From Rhizobium sp. 18055 (GTDB lineage Bacteria; Pseudomonadota; Alphaproteobacteria; Rhizobiales; Rhizobiaceae), in assembly GCF_902706285.1 (NCBI RefSeq), contig NZ_CACSKD010000011.1, forward strand, positions 1-64,000: a DNA stretch of 64,000 bases, given 5' to 3'. Of this stretch, positions 25,475 through 33,137 are shown piece after piece. Position numbers and translations under genes: made by a program. Under the pieces are notes generated by a model, which saw nothing but the letters and a program-made list of their open reading frames with translations, was not told where the DNA came from and searched no databases. The first letter of the stretch is position 1. The number at the start of each line of letters is the position of its first letter.

Positions 25475-25707
25475 CAGTTCAGCTCCCCGTTCTGCGACAT
25501 GATTTCCATGTCCTTGCTGCCGTAGTGGCGATGGATGCCCAGCGAGCCGCCGACCAGGAAGACAAGCGAAGGAATGGCAATCGTCGCGAACGCGACGGCT
25601 TCGCCCTGGAGGACAGCGCCGATGCCAAGCATGTAGATCAGCACCCAGGCCAAGCCCGAGGTCAGCCAGAGCTGTTGCTTCGATGTACGGTATGACGGCT
25701 TCTGCAT
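25474..25707 (-). CDS. Holin-like small membrane protein
   Basis: A 77-residue protein. The start Met-Gln-Lys-Pro at 25707 is preferred; its ATG lies 1 bp from the endolysin stop and the upstream extension is Arg-rich shadow. Two membrane helices (about 12-29 and 35-54) end in a His/Arg/Lys-rich tail. Size, topology and location between endolysin and Rz suggest a holin, which forms the hole that releases endolysin. Family not named. Confidence 0.65.
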   Translation of the reverse strand: MQKPSYRTSKQQLWLTSGLAWVLIYMLGIGAVLQGEAVAFATIAIPSLVFLVGGSLGIHRHYGSKDMEIMSQNGELN

Positions 25708-25708
25708 G

Positions 25709-26551
25709 TCAGGCCGCCTTCGACAGATAGGGGTCGAGAGCAGCGAACGTTTCACGAGCGGCGATACCATCGACCGTCAGACCGCGCGCACGCTGGAAGA
25801 GCTTCAGCGCAGCTTCCGTGCCCGCGCCGAAATCAGCGTCGATCGACAACAGGTAAAAGCCCGCCGCAGCGAGTGCCCGCTGCAGATCCTCGACACGGGC
25901 TCCGGACATGCCACGACGAAGCGTTGCGGAAGCCTGCCGGCCCGATATCGCGTCCGCCTGGATGGTGGCGACGGCGATCTTCGCCTTCTTGAGAAAAGCA
26001 GCACGATCGGCGAGACCGTTGCGGCCACCGTTGATGACCTTGGTTCCGCCAATCAGATCGTCGGCGTCGGCATAGCGATTGAGGCTGTGTGTGGACCAGA
26101 AAAAGAAGACTGCCCAGCCCGCCCAGGGGAACGCCGCGACAAGCTCGGGATTGGCGACAAAGTCGGGGCAGTTGCTGACGATGCCGCGCAGCCAAGCGGT
26201 GAAGGCCGCATAATTGGCACGACCTGTGAGCTGGATCGGGCCTCGACCCTTGTAGCGCTTGCCGTCTCCGGGGTTGGAATTACCGAGGTCGGAACGGCCT
26301 TCATAGGTAGCGCCGCTGGCATATTCTTCCGTGGTGCAGAAGCTATCGCTCTCGTGGGCTGTCTGGGCGAGCAGATGTGCAATACGCAGCTGCGTGTTGA
26401 CCTCGAAGCGATCGAGCAGCGGCGGCAGCATCTCGGCGAACTGGTTGATGACGGAAGTCTGGCGCGTGGCCTTGCCGGAAACCTTCGGCACGATGGCGGA
26501 AAGAACGCTGGCGTCAATGCGCGCCGTCAAGCGCTGGTCGAGAGAAGACAT
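25709..26551 (-). CDS. Endolysin: GH19 hydrolase plus peptidoglycan-binding domain
   Basis: A 280-residue lysis enzyme. Residues about 20-205 form a glycoside hydrolase 19 domain: Ala-His-Glu-Ser (about 67-70) with the catalytic Glu and Gly-Pro-Ile-Gln-Leu-Thr-Gly (about 108-114). Residues about 213-277 form a peptidoglycan-binding domain (Val-Glu-Asp-Leu-Gln-Arg-Ala-Leu, Gly-Ala-Gly-Thr-Glu-Ala-Ala-Leu). No signal peptide, so release needs the holin. The ATG at 26551 directly follows a T-run with no visible ribosome site, so the real start could be internal. Confidence 0.9.
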   Translation of the reverse strand: MSSLDQRLTARIDASVLSAIVPKVSGKATRQTSVINQFAEMLPPLLDRFEVNTQLRIAHLLAQTAHESDSFCTTEEYASGATYEGRSDLGNSNPGDGKRYKGRGPIQLTGRANYAAFTAWLRGIVSNCPDFVANPELVAAFPWAGWAVFFFWSTHSLNRYADADDLIGGTKVINGGRNGLADRAAFLKKAKIAVATIQADAISGRQASATLRRGMSGARVEDLQRALAAAGFYLLSIDADFGAGTEAALKLFQRARGLTVDGIAARETFAALDPYLSKAA

Positions 26552-26626
26552 GAAAAAAGCCCCATTACGAATATTGGGACCAATTTACTCACCAGCACTC
26601 TGGGCTTTAAGGAACGGACGTGGGGG
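26552..26626 (-). promoter_or_regulatory. Probable middle/late promoter region with attenuator-like repeat
   Basis: The only gap between the activator gene and the lysis and morphogenesis operon. On the minus strand AAAGCCC (26611-26605) pairs with GGGCTTT (26562-26556), followed by more T residues directly before the endolysin ATG. In Mu the Mor/C-activated promoters lie here. A clear -35 was not seen, which fits an activator-dependent promoter. Confidence 0.4.
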
Positions 26627-26986
26627 TCAGAACATTTCGATCTGCCGAGGATCTTTTTTCCTGCCGCCAATCGGCTTCGGCACGCGGCTGAATATCCGTT
26701 CAACGCCGCTTTCGGTCAAGCCCAAACGACGAGCGATCATCGCATTGCTCTCGCCCTGAGCGCGATAATGGTTCGCACGAAACTCGCGGGCGAGCGGAAC
26801 ACTTATATACTCGCCCGAAAACATATTGGAAAGGCGGGCGGTATTTTCCGACCCTATTTCGGAGGAAAGCTTCGAAGCCGGAGCGTTCTTCGGGATATAG
26901 AGACGGATGCCTCCATGAACTTCGATAAGCTTCAAAAAGCCTTCTTCGCCAAGCGCGTCCATCAGTTCATCGGTCAGCTCGCTCAC
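26627..26986 (-). CDS. Mor/C-type transcription activator
   Basis: A 119-residue protein of the Mor transcription activator family. Gly-Gly-Ile-Arg-Leu-Tyr-Ile-Pro-Lys (about 25-33) is the dimerisation strand signature. Residues about 68-100 form the helix-turn-helix (Ile-Ala-Arg-Arg-Leu-Gly-Leu-Thr-Glu-Ser-Gly-Val-Glu). It ends Arg-Gln-Ile-Glu-Met-Phe. Mu has separate Mor and C genes for middle and late transcription; only this one was found here, so it may do both. It overlaps the preceding gene by 4 bp. Confidence 0.9.
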   Translation of the reverse strand: MSELTDELMDALGEEGFLKLIEVHGGIRLYIPKNAPASKLSSEIGSENTARLSNMFSGEYISVPLAREFRANHYRAQGESNAMIARRLGLTESGVERIFSRVPKPIGGRKKDPRQIEMF

Positions 26987-27183
26987 TGGCGTCTCCCGAG
27001 GTCAAGCTGAAGTTCAAGTCGGATCTGCTTGGCGCGGAGCTGCTGTAGCTTCTGCTCGCGGCCTATCCGGGTGCGAGCATCGACGCCGCCTCTTTGAAGC
27101 TTCTTTGAAAGCAGTTCGCACTCGGCCTTAACGCTGGCCAACTCGGTACTATCAAACAGGGGCATCGCAGTTGTCATCGTCAT
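26983..27183 (-). CDS. Small helical early protein, unknown
   Basis: A 66-residue protein, mostly one charged amphipathic helix rich in Leu, Lys, Arg and Gln (about 12-66). Four-base overlaps link it to the methyltransferase upstream and the Mor-like gene downstream. No family recognised. Confidence 0.6.
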   Translation of the reverse strand: MTMTTAMPLFDSTELASVKAECELLSKKLQRGGVDARTRIGREQKLQQLRAKQIRLELQLDLGRRQ

Positions 27184-27929
27184 GCTCCTTCGAAGAGGGG
27201 CAAGGTCTGGACGATCTCACCGGCCTTGCGCGCAGCAGCGCGACGGGCGGCTTCACCAGGGCTTGCCAGTGCCATGTCGGAATTCCGGGTGTATCGATCC
27301 TGCATGCCGGGTGGCAGGTGCCAGACCTCGGAACGAAGGTCGTTGCGGCCGGCGTCTGCAGCGAACCAAATGAACCAGGCGTAATCGGTCGCGCTGCTGG
27401 CCTCGGGATCCCAGACGCCCTCTATCATCGCGACGCGCTCGGAGAACGGGCAGAAGAAGCGTGCAGGCCGGGGACCGTGGATAGTCCGGTACCGATCCTG
27501 CCCGCAAAGCCAGCTAAGACGGCATAGGAAGGCAACGCCCTCGGTGGCGATCGAGAGTGCGCGATCGAGAAACCGTTCGGCGATGTTGAAGGGTGGATTG
27601 CAGAAGATCCAGTCGGGAACCGCGTGACCGTCTGCGACCAGGCTGTCGCGGGTCTCGAAGGTGAAGTCGCGGATCTCGGGATTGATACCCCAATCCTCGA
27701 CGTCGGAATAATCGACGGCGGAAAAGGACTCGAGCAATGGCGCGATCATGTGGCCGCCGCCGGCGGCGGGATCTCGCACCCGCTTGCCCGATGTCTCGAT
27801 GCCATACGGGCGCAATACTTCATTGATGACGGTGCGCGTCGCCCAGGGCGGCGTCGGGAAGAAATCCAGCGACCCTTTCGGGTGCTTGCGGGAAGCCATC
27901 ACATTCGGTGCGCCACGAAGGTCGGACAT
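27180..27929 (-). CDS. DNA adenine N6 methyltransferase-like protein
   Basis: A 249-residue class I methyltransferase. Asp-Pro-Ala-Ala-Gly-Gly-Gly (53-59) is the cofactor-binding motif and Asn-Pro-Pro-Phe (111-114) the catalytic motif of amino-group methylation of adenine. It opens Phe-Phe-Pro-Thr-Pro-Pro-Trp-Ala (23-30), typical of stand-alone phage enzymes. No restriction partner is near. It may protect phage DNA from host restriction, doing by methylation what Mom does in Mu. It lies at the end of the early operon. Confidence 0.82.
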   Translation of the reverse strand: MSDLRGAPNVMASRKHPKGSLDFFPTPPWATRTVINEVLRPYGIETSGKRVRDPAAGGGHMIAPLLESFSAVDYSDVEDWGINPEIRDFTFETRDSLVADGHAVPDWIFCNPPFNIAERFLDRALSIATEGVAFLCRLSWLCGQDRYRTIHGPRPARFFCPFSERVAMIEGVWDPEASSATDYAWFIWFAADAGRNDLRSEVWHLPPGMQDRYTRNSDMALASPGEAARRAAARKAGEIVQTLPLFEGA

Positions 27930-27932
27930 CGA

Positions 27933-28193
27933 TCAGACCTCCCGAGGCGGCGGTGGAAGGAAGATGTCGATATCGCCCATGGCATGCGTTTCGCCATCGA
28001 GAACGATTGACTGGCGGAGAGAGGCAAGGCGCTCCTCGGCGTCTGTCCAGGAGTTGGCCGCAAGCATGAATGAGAACTTGCGACCCTGGTGAATGAAAAC
28101 ACAGACGTAGAGCAGCTCGGCCCGACCGTGCGGATCTTGCACGGTCGGCCTGGGCGACGTGTCGCGCGGGTGAAACGAAATCACGGTGTTCAT
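27933..28193 (-). CDS. Small early protein, unknown
   Basis: An 86-residue protein, start placed at ATG 28193 because it overlaps the GemA stop (ATGA). It opens Met-Asn-Thr-Val-Ile-Ser-Phe-His-Pro-Arg-Asp, has a predicted beta hairpin (Val-Cys-Val-Phe-Ile-His-Gln-Gly) and ends with a run of Pro. No family recognised. Confidence 0.55.
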   Translation of the reverse strand: MNTVISFHPRDTSPRPTVQDPHGRAELLYVCVFIHQGRKFSFMLAANSWTDAEERLASLRQSIVLDGETHAMGDIDIFLPPPPREV

Positions 28194-28840
28194 GCCGTCC
28201 CGCCCTTCGCGGCCCTGATACGGACGCCGAGCACGTTCATGACCTTCTGCCAATCGCCGGCGGTCATCTCCTGCAGGAGCTTCTTCCCGATCAGGACAAA
28301 GACTTCCTCATCAAAGCCCTTTCGCGTCATGATCGATGCGCCCGGTGTGAGGATCTTCCACTGCGCCCAGGCAACCTTGCCGCCGTCCTGCGACAACCAG
28401 TCGTAACCGTTGGTGTTGCCGTAGCTGACGCCGGCCTCACGGCGGAGCCATCCCTTCAGCGCCTCGATTGCGCGCTTGGCGTCATTGGCGTCCGTCAAGA
28501 ACCGTGTGTGGTCGATGCCGCTCTGGCGCTTTACGAAAGAGAGGAGCGCGGCGTCATCCCGATCGCGGACAATGCCCAGGTTCCACGCGGCGATCCAGAG
28601 CGCCTGCAGCTTTTTGGCGAATTTTCCGGTGAGTTGCTGGCGACCGTTGGCTCGACGGGCTGTCGGTACCGGTGCAAAGCCCTCACTCCGGAAGACGGTG
28701 AGAACCTGCTGACGCTCCGGTTCGCTCATGTCCTTGACGGAATGCTTGCCTGTGATCCGGGCAAGCTTGGCGCGATAGGTGTCGTCGTCGAGGCCGAGCT
28801 GCTTCTTGGCGACGTGGATGGCGGCGATCGAGCTGGTCAT
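28190..28840 (-). CDS. gemA: GemA-like regulatory protein (Mu gp16 family)
   Basis: A 216-residue protein of the phage gp16/GemA family. Ile-His-Val-Ala-Lys-Lys-Gln-Leu-Gly-Leu-Asp-Asp-Asp-Thr-Tyr (about 8-22) is the signature. The second half (Phe-Val-Lys-Arg-Gln-Ser-Gly) is the usual C-terminal domain. Mu GemA modulates host gene expression and DNA supercoiling. It lies in the early operon with 4-base overlaps on both sides. Confidence 0.88.
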   Translation of the reverse strand: MTSSIAAIHVAKKQLGLDDDTYRAKLARITGKHSVKDMSEPERQQVLTVFRSEGFAPVPTARRANGRQQLTGKFAKKLQALWIAAWNLGIVRDRDDAALLSFVKRQSGIDHTRFLTDANDAKRAIEALKGWLRREAGVSYGNTNGYDWLSQDGGKVAWAQWKILTPGASIMTRKGFDEEVFVLIGKKLLQEMTAGDWQKVMNVLGVRIRAAKGGTA

Positions 28841-29094
28841 TCGCTGTCTCCTCGATAGGTGAGCTGCAGCGCGGGAGCAGGCAGCGCTAGCGGCTTGGCG
28901 GGTGCCTTCGACGCCTTCTTGGGCCGATCGGCTTCCTTCTGCTGCCTGAGGGTCCGCTCAAGGTCGTTGAGGAGATAACCTGCCTCGCTGTGATCGGTGC
29001 TCTCGATCTCGATGCGGATCACGGTTTTGCCGGCCTTCGTCGTCGCGCTGTAGGACTTGAGGCGGCAAGGTTCGCTGAAGAAAATGCTGGTCAT
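28837..29094 (-). CDS. Small early protein, unknown
   Basis: An 85-residue protein: beta-rich N-terminal half (Leu-Lys-Ser-Tyr-Ser-Ala-Thr-Thr, Val-Ile-Arg-Ile-Glu-Ile-Glu) then a helix and a Lys/Pro/Ala linker. No family recognised. Linked by 4-base overlaps to the genes on both sides. Confidence 0.55.
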   Translation of the reverse strand: MTSIFFSEPCRLKSYSATTKAGKTVIRIEIESTDHSEAGYLLNDLERTLRQQKEADRPKKASKAPAKPLALPAPALQLTYRGDSE

Positions 29095-29426
29095 TCAGGT
29101 ACCCGCTTTCCGCACAACTCAGGGCAGATTGCCTCGCAGATATAGGTGGACTGGTCGGCCGAGTAGATGCTCGCACGGCTCCTGTCGGCCGCAGCGATGC
29201 GGAAGAAAACCTTGTTTCCGTCGATCAGCGATGACGATCCATAAAGATGAGCACCAACATGGATCTCTGAACCACGGACACGGCGCACGCCGGCCAAGCC
29301 GTCATCCGCTGGCGGGAAAAACTGCGGAACGACCTTCCGGAGATCGACGCCACCGGTCGAACGGAGCGTCATCGAGCCGTCCTTATGGACTTTGATAGAA
29401 ACGGATTTGGTTGGCTTGCGGCTCAT
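29091..29426 (-). CDS. Early protein with four cysteines, unknown
   Basis: A 111-residue protein started at ATG 29426, which overlaps the stop of the gene upstream; the longer frame is a shadow. The basic N-terminus (Ser-Arg-Lys-Pro-Thr-Lys-Ser-Val-Ser-Ile-Lys-Val) leads to a beta-rich body and a C-terminal Cys-Glu-Ala-Ile-Cys-Pro-Glu-Leu-Cys pattern that could bind metal. No family recognised. Confidence 0.55.
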   Translation of the reverse strand: MSRKPTKSVSIKVHKDGSMTLRSTGGVDLRKVVPQFFPPADDGLAGVRRVRGSEIHVGAHLYGSSSLIDGNKVFFRIAAADRSRASIYSADQSTYICEAICPELCGKRVPE

Positions 29427-30049
29427 GGATGAACCTCCGAGCGAACGTGCTCGATCGGCGTGTCCGGATGGCTTCGCCAGTCCGGCCAAGTCCGCGCCTG
29501 GTTGACGGCGTGCTTCGACCGTATGCCGTCGATGATCTCTGCAGGGCTCTTGCCGATCCGGATCAGGCCGTTAACTGCCAGCAACAGAACATCAATCCAT
29601 TCCTTCGGGTCAGTCGGATCGGCCTCGATCTCTAACAGCTCCTTGCGGATATGGGCGATCGTGCCCGCAGTCCGCTCGCCGGGTCCGAAGGTGGCAACAT
29701 TCCAGCTTGCGAAGTCGGCAAGGAACGAAGTGTCGATGGTCCGGTCAGCAACGCCCCTTAACCGCTTGGCCAACTCACCCATGAATTGCGCATACTCCGG
29801 ATCTAGCATCTCGCGCGACTGCATCCGGCATTGGCCGGCGAAGTCTTCGAGGGACCACTGCTCAAAGCGGCCGCTTTCGATTTCCGGCACTTCGGCTCGC
29901 GGCGCATTCAAAGCGTCGCGAGCGGCGTCGAATACAGGGCCGTCGAGATTGCGGGCACCGTGTTTGTCAAAAACGTCGCGGTTTAGAAGAGCCAAGTCGG
30001 CCCAGTCGATGATCGCCTGAAGGCGCGCGCGGAAGATAGCTTCGCTCAT
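29423..30049 (-). CDS. MazG-like dATP/dGTP pyrophosphohydrolase (DUF550 family)
   Basis: A 208-residue protein. The N-terminal 95 residues are helical and unrecognised. The C-terminal domain (about 115-195) matches DUF550: Thr-Phe-Gly-Pro-Gly-Glu-Arg-Thr then Ile-Arg-Lys-Glu-Leu-Leu-Glu-Ile-Glu, and Glu-Trp-Ile-Asp, that is the ExxE...ExxD metal site of all-alpha MazG enzymes. Family members hydrolyse dATP or dGTP and in some phages serve base-modified genomes. No adenylosuccinate-synthetase-like partner is in the window, so a role in lowering dNTPs or housecleaning is as likely. Confidence 0.75.
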   Translation of the reverse strand: MSEAIFRARLQAIIDWADLALLNRDVFDKHGARNLDGPVFDAARDALNAPRAEVPEIESGRFEQWSLEDFAGQCRMQSREMLDPEYAQFMGELAKRLRGVADRTIDTSFLADFASWNVATFGPGERTAGTIAHIRKELLEIEADPTDPKEWIDVLLLAVNGLIRIGKSPAEIIDGIRSKHAVNQARTWPDWRSHPDTPIEHVRSEVHP

Positions 30050-30261
30050 GACGTCGCCCTCGCCATTCCGATCGCGACTTTCGTCAGGTTGATCTCAGCC
30101 AAGGTGCTGGTGCCATCTTCGTCGATCGTCGTTACGCGGGCGAAGCTCGCGCCATCATGTTCGACGATGTCAAAGCCTTCCTCCTGGAAGGCGCTGACGA
30201 TCTTTCGTTCGTAGTCCGAGGAGGTCCAGCTTGTGAGGCGCGCTTTGGTGCGGCTGTCCAT
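30046..30261 (-). CDS. Small early protein, unknown
   Basis: A 71-residue protein with helix Ser-Asp-Tyr-Glu-Arg-Lys-Ile-Val-Ser-Ala-Phe and two strands. No family recognised. Overlaps the next gene by 4 bp and the previous by 1 bp. Confidence 0.5.
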   Translation of the reverse strand: MDSRTKARLTSWTSSDYERKIVSAFQEEGFDIVEHDGASFARVTTIDEDGTSTLAEINLTKVAIGMARATS

Positions 30262-30536
30262 TACGCACCTACCTTTTCGACGTCGATGGTGTTCTCGACC
30301 ACGATCGAGATGCCAGCATCACGAACGACGCCGTATCCCTCGACAAAATCGCTAGGATCAAAGTCATAGCCCTGGGCGGCAAGGCGCGCGATACGCTCGG
30401 CGTGCTGTTCAATCGCGCCGTCGCCGACGCCATAGTCCCTGATGCTCTGGTTGAATTCGTCCATGAGGGGAGCGAGCTTGTTCTCATCGATGTGGACATG
30501 GATCGTCTGCGTGACTTCAAATCTGAACTTCTTCAT
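30261..30536 (-). CDS. Small early protein, unknown
   Basis: A 91-residue acidic protein. ATG 30536 is chosen over the GTG at 30545 because GAGG stands 8 bp before it. Pattern: strand Lys-Phe-Arg-Phe-Glu-Val-Thr-Gln-Thr-Ile-His-Val, long helix, then Gly-Tyr-Asp-Phe-Asp-Pro-Ser-Asp-Phe. No family recognised. Confidence 0.55.
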   Translation of the reverse strand: MKKFRFEVTQTIHVHIDENKLAPLMDEFNQSIRDYGVGDGAIEQHAERIARLAAQGYDFDPSDFVEGYGVVRDAGISIVVENTIDVEKVGA

Positions 30537-30546
30537 CTCCAACACC

Positions 30547-31200
30547 TCACGCCTTGGCCAGATCGACGGTAACGGGCGACCACTGTTCCTCTATCGAGGA
30601 GCGCCGGTAGAACCGGACATACTGCTTCGAGTAGTTGACACGCTCGGCGTCCTCGATCGCGCGCATGGCATCCTTCCAGCGCTGGTCGTCGATCTGCAGG
30701 CGCTTCAGCTTCTTGATGGCCGTGGGATCGATCTTGCCAGCCTTGTCGGTATGGAACGCCTCGGTGATCAGCGCTTGGATCTGCTGCGGGCTGTCGGCCG
30801 TCAGCTCATTCAGATACTCATCAATCAGCAGCTTTGCGGTCTGCAGCTGCGGACCGAAGTCGATGAAATCGCCAACCGACACCTGCACCTTCAAGAGGCC
30901 ATCAAACGACTGATAAGAGCGGTTGCCCTTCTGGCCTCCGTGCTTGACACCGTACTCCTGATCGAGGAGCTGATCGAAGCCGTCGAGGTCGGTCATGGTG
31001 TTGACGCGGAAGCGGCCGACCTGGGCGGAGATGTCGAGCGCGTAGCCCATGACCTTGCGCACGACTTCGTCCTGGAGCTTGTCGGCCGGCTTGATCAGAT
31101 CGACCGGCACCAGCTTGCCTTTGGCGTCGGGCATGTAGTTACGGCCGTTCACGACGGTGATGCCGGCTGCGGGCTGTTCTTCGAGTATGACTGCGTCCAT
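30547..31200 (-). CDS. DUF3164 family protein
   Basis: A 217-residue protein of DUF3164, a family found in almost every Mu-like phage early region. Segments Gly-Arg-Asn-Tyr-Met-Pro-Asp-Ala-Lys-Gly-Lys-Leu-Val-Pro (about 19-32) and Thr-Asp-Lys-Ala-Gly-Lys-Ile-Asp (about 151-158) are typical. Function is unknown; conservation suggests a part in transpositional replication or host takeover. Confidence 0.85.
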   Translation of the reverse strand: MDAVILEEQPAAGITVVNGRNYMPDAKGKLVPVDLIKPADKLQDEVVRKVMGYALDISAQVGRFRVNTMTDLDGFDQLLDQEYGVKHGGQKGNRSYQSFDGLLKVQVSVGDFIDFGPQLQTAKLLIDEYLNELTADSPQQIQALITEAFHTDKAGKIDPTAIKKLKRLQIDDQRWKDAMRAIEDAERVNYSKQYVRFYRRSSIEEQWSPVTVDLAKA

Positions 31201-31212
31201 GATGGAGATCCT

Positions 31213-31491
31213 TTAAAGCGGGTTTTTGAGGTTCTTGAAGGCGGCACGAGTGCCGCTCACAGTTGCCAACAGGTGGGTCAGGGCTTTGCCCTCATCGCGG
31301 GTGCCAAGGCTGGCTTCATAACGGGTGTAAGCCGCTGCCAAATCGCGATTGGCGCGAAGCAGCGTTTCCGGCAGGTTCCGCCGCACAACCTTCACAGGCT
31401 TGGCCGTAAGAACCGCGTTGACCACGTCGGGCCGCAGGGCATCGACGATTTCGGCGAGCGGCAACAGGATGGTGAATGGAACATCCTTCAT
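31213..31491 (-). CDS. Small early protein, unknown
   Basis: A 92-residue protein, mostly helical (Leu-Pro-Leu-Ala-Glu-Ile-Val-Asp-Ala-Leu, Leu-Leu-Arg-Ala-Asn-Arg-Asp-Leu-Ala-Ala). No family recognised. It overlaps the preceding gene by 4 bp. Confidence 0.5.
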   Translation of the reverse strand: MKDVPFTILLPLAEIVDALRPDVVNAVLTAKPVKVVRRNLPETLLRANRDLAAAYTRYEASLGTRDEGKALTHLLATVSGTRAAFKNLKNPL

Positions 31492-31784
31492 GCTGCATCG
31501 CCCCCATCATTGACGACAAGGCGAAGCACTGGCCGGCGGCGGATCGGGATGACCACGCCGGACGAGCTGCTCGGTACCGGTTCGGGTCGAACGGGCGTGA
31601 TCGTATTTTCGAGTATGATCATGTCATGCTCGAAATCGATGGCGATCGCGTGCGCCGTGTTGATCTCGGCGGCGAGGCGAGCAACTTCCAGCTCGGTCAG
31701 CGCACGACCAGGGCGAACGATCTCGCGGAAGGATTTGCGCAGGCGGATGACGTAATTGGAGGGCTTGAACAGCTCCGCGATCAT
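31488..31784 (-). CDS. Small early protein, unknown
   Basis: A 98-residue protein: helical N-terminal half (Val-Ala-Arg-Leu-Ala-Ala-Glu-Ile-Asn) and a Pro/Arg/Val-rich C-terminal half. No family recognised. Four-base overlaps on both sides. Confidence 0.5.
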   Translation of the reverse strand: MIAELFKPSNYVIRLRKSFREIVRPGRALTELEVARLAAEINTAHAIAIDFEHDMIILENTITPVRPEPVPSSSSGVVIPIRRRPVLRLVVNDGGDAA

Positions 31785-32092
31785 GACCGGCTCCTTTTCA
31801 CGAAATCGAACTTGACGACGTTCCCGTCCACCTCGGGCAGCAGCTGCTCAAGGTGGCTGGCGGCTTCCTCGGCGAGGAAGGTCCGGGCATCGCGCCCAGC
31901 TTCCATGTCGCGAAGGCAGCGCACCTCGATCTCAAGGTTGGTCGCCATCGCCTGCATCACCTGCAGCGTGCTGACGAGCCGCTGGAGATCAGCCTGTTCG
32001 ATGCCAATCCCATCGGGCTCTACCAGGTGAACCGCGAAGCCTTCGACAATCATCTGCAGGGTGCTACTGAGCTGGGTATCAACAGTGCTCAT
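31781..32092 (-). CDS. Small early protein, unknown
   Basis: A 103-residue helical acidic protein, started at ATG 32092 that overlaps the MuB-like stop (ATGA). Helix pattern Leu-Val-Ser-Thr-Leu-Gln-Val-Met-Gln-Ala-Met-Ala suggests a coiled-coil dimer. No family recognised. Confidence 0.55.
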   Translation of the reverse strand: MSTVDTQLSSTLQMIVEGFAVHLVEPDGIGIEQADLQRLVSTLQVMQAMATNLEIEVRCLRDMEAGRDARTFLAEEAASHLEQLLPEVDGNVVKFDFVKRSRS

Positions 32093-33111
32093 GAGAGGTC
32101 TCCCATGTCGCGGTTGCGCCAAGCAGCGACCAGGTGATTGAGAGACAGATCCTCGCCATCACCGAGCGATGCCATCAACGCGGCCTTGATAGTCCGGTCG
32201 ATGTTGCGGAGCGCGCCGGGCTTGGTAGCAATGTTCATGAGGAAGGTGACGCAATCCTTGTCGTTGATCTTCCAGGCGTTGATAAGCAGCGAGGCGTCTG
32301 CCGCAGGATCACGCTCACGCTTCAGCCTACGATCGAACCGCGTCGCAACCTGCGCTCGGCTGGCGACCGAGCCCTTGTCTTTCAGGAAGGATACGGCGGT
32401 ATCCTCGTTGCCGAGAAGAGCAACGCCGCACTTGTTGATATCGACGAAGTGCCGGATCTGGTTGACGGCGTCGGGAACAAGGTTCTGTGCCTCATCGATG
32501 ACGAGGAGCGTGCCGTCACCCAGGCGCTGCAGCCTGCGACCGATCGCGCGGGCGAGTTTGGTCGGATTATGCTCCTGAATATCCAGCTCCGCCGCCAGCT
32601 CGACCAGCATGCCGTGAACGGTCTTGGTATTGGGGCTGATCGTGGCAAGCCATGCATGGGGGCGCGTATCGCAGAAGTGGCGAGCCGCTGTCGTCTTGCC
32701 GGAGCCCGATGGAAGGGTCACGGCGGTGAAGCCAGACGTCATCTGCGTGAACATCAGAACATTGTAGATGTCAGCGCCGACGTTGGTTTTCACGAACATT
32801 GGCGAAACGGGAATGCTCGCGGCGATGCTCGCGCTTTCCTCAAGAGCTTCCAGCCAGTTGCTGACCTGCTCGTTGATGTTGGCGAGGACGCCTGGATAGT
32901 TGCCATTGGACCACTGCGAGAACGTGCCATCCTTGATCCCGGCGCGACGTGCGACTTCGGCCTTATTCCAGGAGTTGGCGGAGGCCGCGTCGATGACGCG
33001 GTTGAGAAGCTTGCGCCACTGGGTGACGTCGTCTTGGGAGTGCCGCTGCAGAAATTCCTGAGCGGGCGTCGGAAATGTCCAGCTCGGGATTGTGGATTTT
33101 GCTTTCATCAT
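32089..33111 (-). CDS. DNA transposition activator ATPase, MuB-like
   Basis: A 340-residue AAA+ protein. Residues about 30-90 form a helix-turn-helix domain (Ala-Glu-Val-Ala-Arg-Arg-Ala-Gly-Ile), then Pro-Ser-Gly-Ser-Gly-Lys-Thr-Thr (134-141, Walker A) and Leu-Leu-Val-Ile-Asp-Glu-Ala-Gln (202-209, Walker B). In Mu, B coats target DNA, selects the insertion site and activates the transposase. It lies 108 bp downstream of the transposase gene; in Mu the two are closer. Confidence 0.93.
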   Translation of the reverse strand: MMKAKSTIPSWTFPTPAQEFLQRHSQDDVTQWRKLLNRVIDAASANSWNKAEVARRAGIKDGTFSQWSNGNYPGVLANINEQVSNWLEALEESASIAASIPVSPMFVKTNVGADIYNVLMFTQMTSGFTAVTLPSGSGKTTAARHFCDTRPHAWLATISPNTKTVHGMLVELAAELDIQEHNPTKLARAIGRRLQRLGDGTLLVIDEAQNLVPDAVNQIRHFVDINKCGVALLGNEDTAVSFLKDKGSVASRAQVATRFDRRLKRERDPAADASLLINAWKINDKDCVTFLMNIATKPGALRNIDRTIKAALMASLGDGEDLSLNHLVAAWRNRDMGDLS

Positions 33112-33137
33112 TTACTTGGTTCCTAGATCTGATTGAT

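Noticed and set aside
29423..30049. Base Z (2-aminoadenine) genome pathway
   Set aside because: Only the MazG-like member is present; no PurZ-like synthetase or DatZ-like gene in the window.
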